A program made the translations under genes and the position numbers. 24,658 bases of DNA from CAYVBJ01 sp964415185 (GTDB taxonomy: Bacteria > Bacteroidota > Rhodothermia > Balneolales > Balneolaceae), in the NCBI GenBank assembly GCA_964415185.1, contig CAYPZI010000037.1, positions 1 through 24,658 on the forward strand. The letters are read 5' to 3'. The notes beneath the pieces were generated by a model, which ran no database searches, was not told the origin of the DNA, and saw only the letters and a program-made list of their open reading frames with translations. Numbering within the stretch: the first letter of the stretch is position 1; each line of letters opens with the position of its first letter. Of the stretch, positions 23,244-24,658 are shown piece after piece.

Positions 23244-24320
23244 ATGATTTCCGAACATAATTTACAACTTCTGCTGAAATCACTTTCCGAATGGCTTCGC
23301 CCGGATAACATCCGGCTGAAGCAGGCCATTGACCGGACCGTCGATGAAAATCTGTTTTCATTTGAAGATATCAGGCACCAGCTCCTGGTATTGAAGAACA
23401 AGGCAACCGAATCTGCGCTTCGGGAATGGCTTTCTAAAAATAAGGCCGGTGATGCAGAAACAGAAAGAAAAAAGATCTTTTTTCTTCATGCAGGAAATTT
23501 ACCGCTTGTGGGATTTCAGGATGTTATTGCAGCCGTTTTGACCGATTCTGTTTATGCGGGAAAATTATCCCGAAAAGATCCTTACCTGTTGCCAACATTT
23601 ATGGAATGCCTTCAGGCTCGGGGATTGTTTACGGAGGCCGGCTGGAACACTGATATCGGAAAATTTCGTGGTTTGCAGGCAGACGCCATGATATTTTCAG
23701 GGTCAGGAGAGTCTGTCAGGGATGTACAAGCCACCACAAGGAATTTGAAGGCAGTTAAAAAAGGAGCATTAGAGTTGATCAGGACAGCTCATTTTTCGAT
23801 AGCATATATTGAAGATCACCAGCCGGATACTTTTTCCGATTTGACAGAAGCCGTTTTCAGGTACGGCGGACTTGGATGCCGTTCTGTTCACATTGTGGTG
23901 GCGCCTTTTTCACTGAATTCAATAAAGTGTGAATTTACCGATTATGTGGAGGCATTTTGGTTAAAAAATAAACAGCACCGGAAACCGCCTGCTTCCCTGT
24001 TTCACAGGTATGCCTGTAATAAAGCCGTGGGAATTCAACAATCATGGCTGGATGATTTTCTGATAGAGGAAACAGATAAAATTCCGGATTCGGATTTTGT
24101 TTTGCACTGGGTTCAGGGAGGGCCGGAAAAAGTGAAAGAGCTTATCGACAAAGCAGGAGACAGTTTGCAAACGGTCTATCACTCAGGAGATAAAAAGGTT
24201 GTTGCCGATCTTTCAATTGAGGCGGAAGCATTGTCAACGGCTCAGGCTCCCCCGGTTTATTGGAAACCGGATGGCGTTGATACGATTGCCTGGATAGCAG
24301 GTTCAACCTCCCTCGACTGA
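23244..24320 (+). CDS. LuxC-like acyl-CoA reductase
   Basis: 358 residues. It matches the LuxC/acyl-CoA reductase family (aldehyde dehydrogenase superfamily), which in luminous bacteria reduces acyl groups to aldehydes. Relevant motifs are IFFLHAGNLPLVGFQDV (about 78-94), the LSRKDPYLLP segment with the cofactor-site Lys (108-117), and YGGLGCRSVH with the probable nucleophile Cys212. Members are common in Bacteroidota that have no lux operon; their substrate is unclear, and no luxD/luxE or luciferase genes are here. The stop codon lies inside a long imperfect inverted repeat (24312-24373). Confidence 0.85.
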   Translation: MISEHNLQLLLKSLSEWLRPDNIRLKQAIDRTVDENLFSFEDIRHQLLVLKNKATESALREWLSKNKAGDAETERKKIFFLHAGNLPLVGFQDVIAAVLTDSVYAGKLSRKDPYLLPTFMECLQARGLFTEAGWNTDIGKFRGLQADAMIFSGSGESVRDVQATTRNLKAVKKGALELIRTAHFSIAYIEDHQPDTFSDLTEAVFRYGGLGCRSVHIVVAPFSLNSIKCEFTDYVEAFWLKNKQHRKPPASLFHRYACNKAVGIQQSWLDDFLIEETDKIPDSDFVLHWVQGGPEKVKELIDKAGDSLQTVYHSGDKKVVADLSIEAEALSTAQAPPVYWKPDGVDTIAWIAGSTSLD

Positions 24321-24373
24321 AGAGTGGCCATGCCACCAAAATCAAAACATGCCACGGTCACTCGTCTGTCGAG
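24312..24373. repeat. Two-step inverted repeat spanning the luxC-like stop codon
   Basis: Outer arms CTCGAC (24312-24317) and GTCGAG (24368-24373) are perfect. After five unpaired bases on each side, AGTGGCC (24323-24329) pairs with GGTCACT (24356-24362) at 6 of 7. Inside, CATGCCAC occurs twice as a direct repeat (24329-24336 and 24348-24355). It may work as a 3' hairpin, but no T run follows it. Confidence 0.45.
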
Positions 24374-24466
24374 TTCAAAGTGTCTTGAAACCGGGCTGCC
24401 TGGGGCTTGATCTTAGCAGCTTTAAATTGTCAGGTTCTGTCTTATTTCTTTTTTTATAGTTAGTAC

Positions 24467-24571
24467 ATGCGAGAAAATGTTTTTCATACCGACCCGGAAA
24501 TAATGGGAGGCACACTTGTATCCAAAGGAACAAGAGTACCTGTCCGAACTTTATTCGACTTACCGCTTTGA
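24467..24571 (+). pseudogene. Truncated DUF433-family (antitoxin-like) remnant
   Basis: A 34-codon frame from ATG 24467 contains DPEIMGGTLVSKGTRVPVRTLFD, the first half of the DUF433 fold (normally about 70-80 residues, usually beginning with 'dP.i.gG.P.i.GTRipv..l.d'). The frame then ends abruptly in LPL and a TGA, and the following bases do not continue the domain in any frame I could see. DUF433 proteins are often antitoxins paired with DUF5615 PIN-like toxins; no such gene is visible, but the window ends 87 bp later. It is probably a decayed or truncated module; translation as a short peptide cannot be excluded. Confidence 0.65.
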
Positions 24572-24658
24572 ATTTTGCAAAATATATATACTTCGAAACT
24601 CATTGCATCACACTGTGTTACTCTGTGGTTTAAAAACGGCACAAGAAGTATTTAAACA

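Noticed and set aside
23244..24320. A bioluminescence (lux) operon
   Set aside because: Only a LuxC-like reductase is present; no luxA, luxB, luxD or luxE genes, and stand-alone members are common in Bacteroidota.

Overview
The window reads as a chromosomal segment of a Gram-negative bacterium of the Bacteroidota/Balneolota type, probably Balneolaceae-like. That placement is an inference from protein character: IspG of about 410 residues with a long insert, Rho with a long basic linker behind its N-terminal domain, a LuxC-type acyl-CoA reductase, a DUF4900-like protein, a TolC/MacA export set, and weak or absent Shine-Dalgarno sites in front of many genes. Base composition looks uniform and moderate, with AT-rich intergenic DNA. 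I saw no rRNA, tRNA, CRISPR array, intact transposase or prophage.

Layout. (1) 1-2845, minus strand: a dTDP-L-rhamnose operon transcribed rmlA-rmlD-rmlC-rmlB, with rmlB cut by the window edge. The genes are tightly packed except between rmlC and rmlB, where a 124-bp hairpin repeat sits. (2) 2846-3363: AT-rich divergent intergenic region. (3) 3364-6152, plus strand: three membrane-anchored pilin-like proteins, the last with a DUF4900-like body, followed by a small secreted beta-domain protein. (4) 6153-6663: non-coding DNA holding two more copies of the hairpin repeat arranged tail to tail. (5) 6664-7694: three small membrane proteins resembling the YqjD/YqjE stress-associated set. (6) 7835-11320: TolC-like outer membrane protein, MacA-like adaptor and MacB/LolD-type ATPase, with no permease next to them. 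(7) 11387-18337: a compact plus-strand run of a CrtI-like FAD oxidoreductase, two rhomboid proteases, IspG, a thioredoxin-fold protein without its CXXC, a class IV PLP enzyme (probably PabC) and FolC. (8) rho at 18469-19998. (9) Minus-strand Gfo/Idh/MocA oxidoreductase and PurK, separated by a 690-bp repeat-rich island holding a 261-bp MITE-like element. (10) Plus-strand LuxC-like acyl-CoA reductase, then a truncated DUF433 antitoxin-like remnant.

How the genes work together: the rml genes make dTDP-rhamnose for cell-surface polysaccharide. TolC, MacA and the ATPase would form an export system if a permease is supplied from elsewhere. IspG (isoprenoid precursors) and the CrtI-like enzyme (possible carotenoid step) may be metabolically linked. 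PabC and FolC belong to folate synthesis.

The most unusual signal is a three-copy non-coding family. Each copy has a 49-nt loop of constant length and a conserved tail ending near ACACTAGT. The stem sequence differs between copies, yet pairing is kept. A second recurrent signal is a set of short tracts with a 9-bp period (consensus near ATCCGCGAA) at four gene borders.
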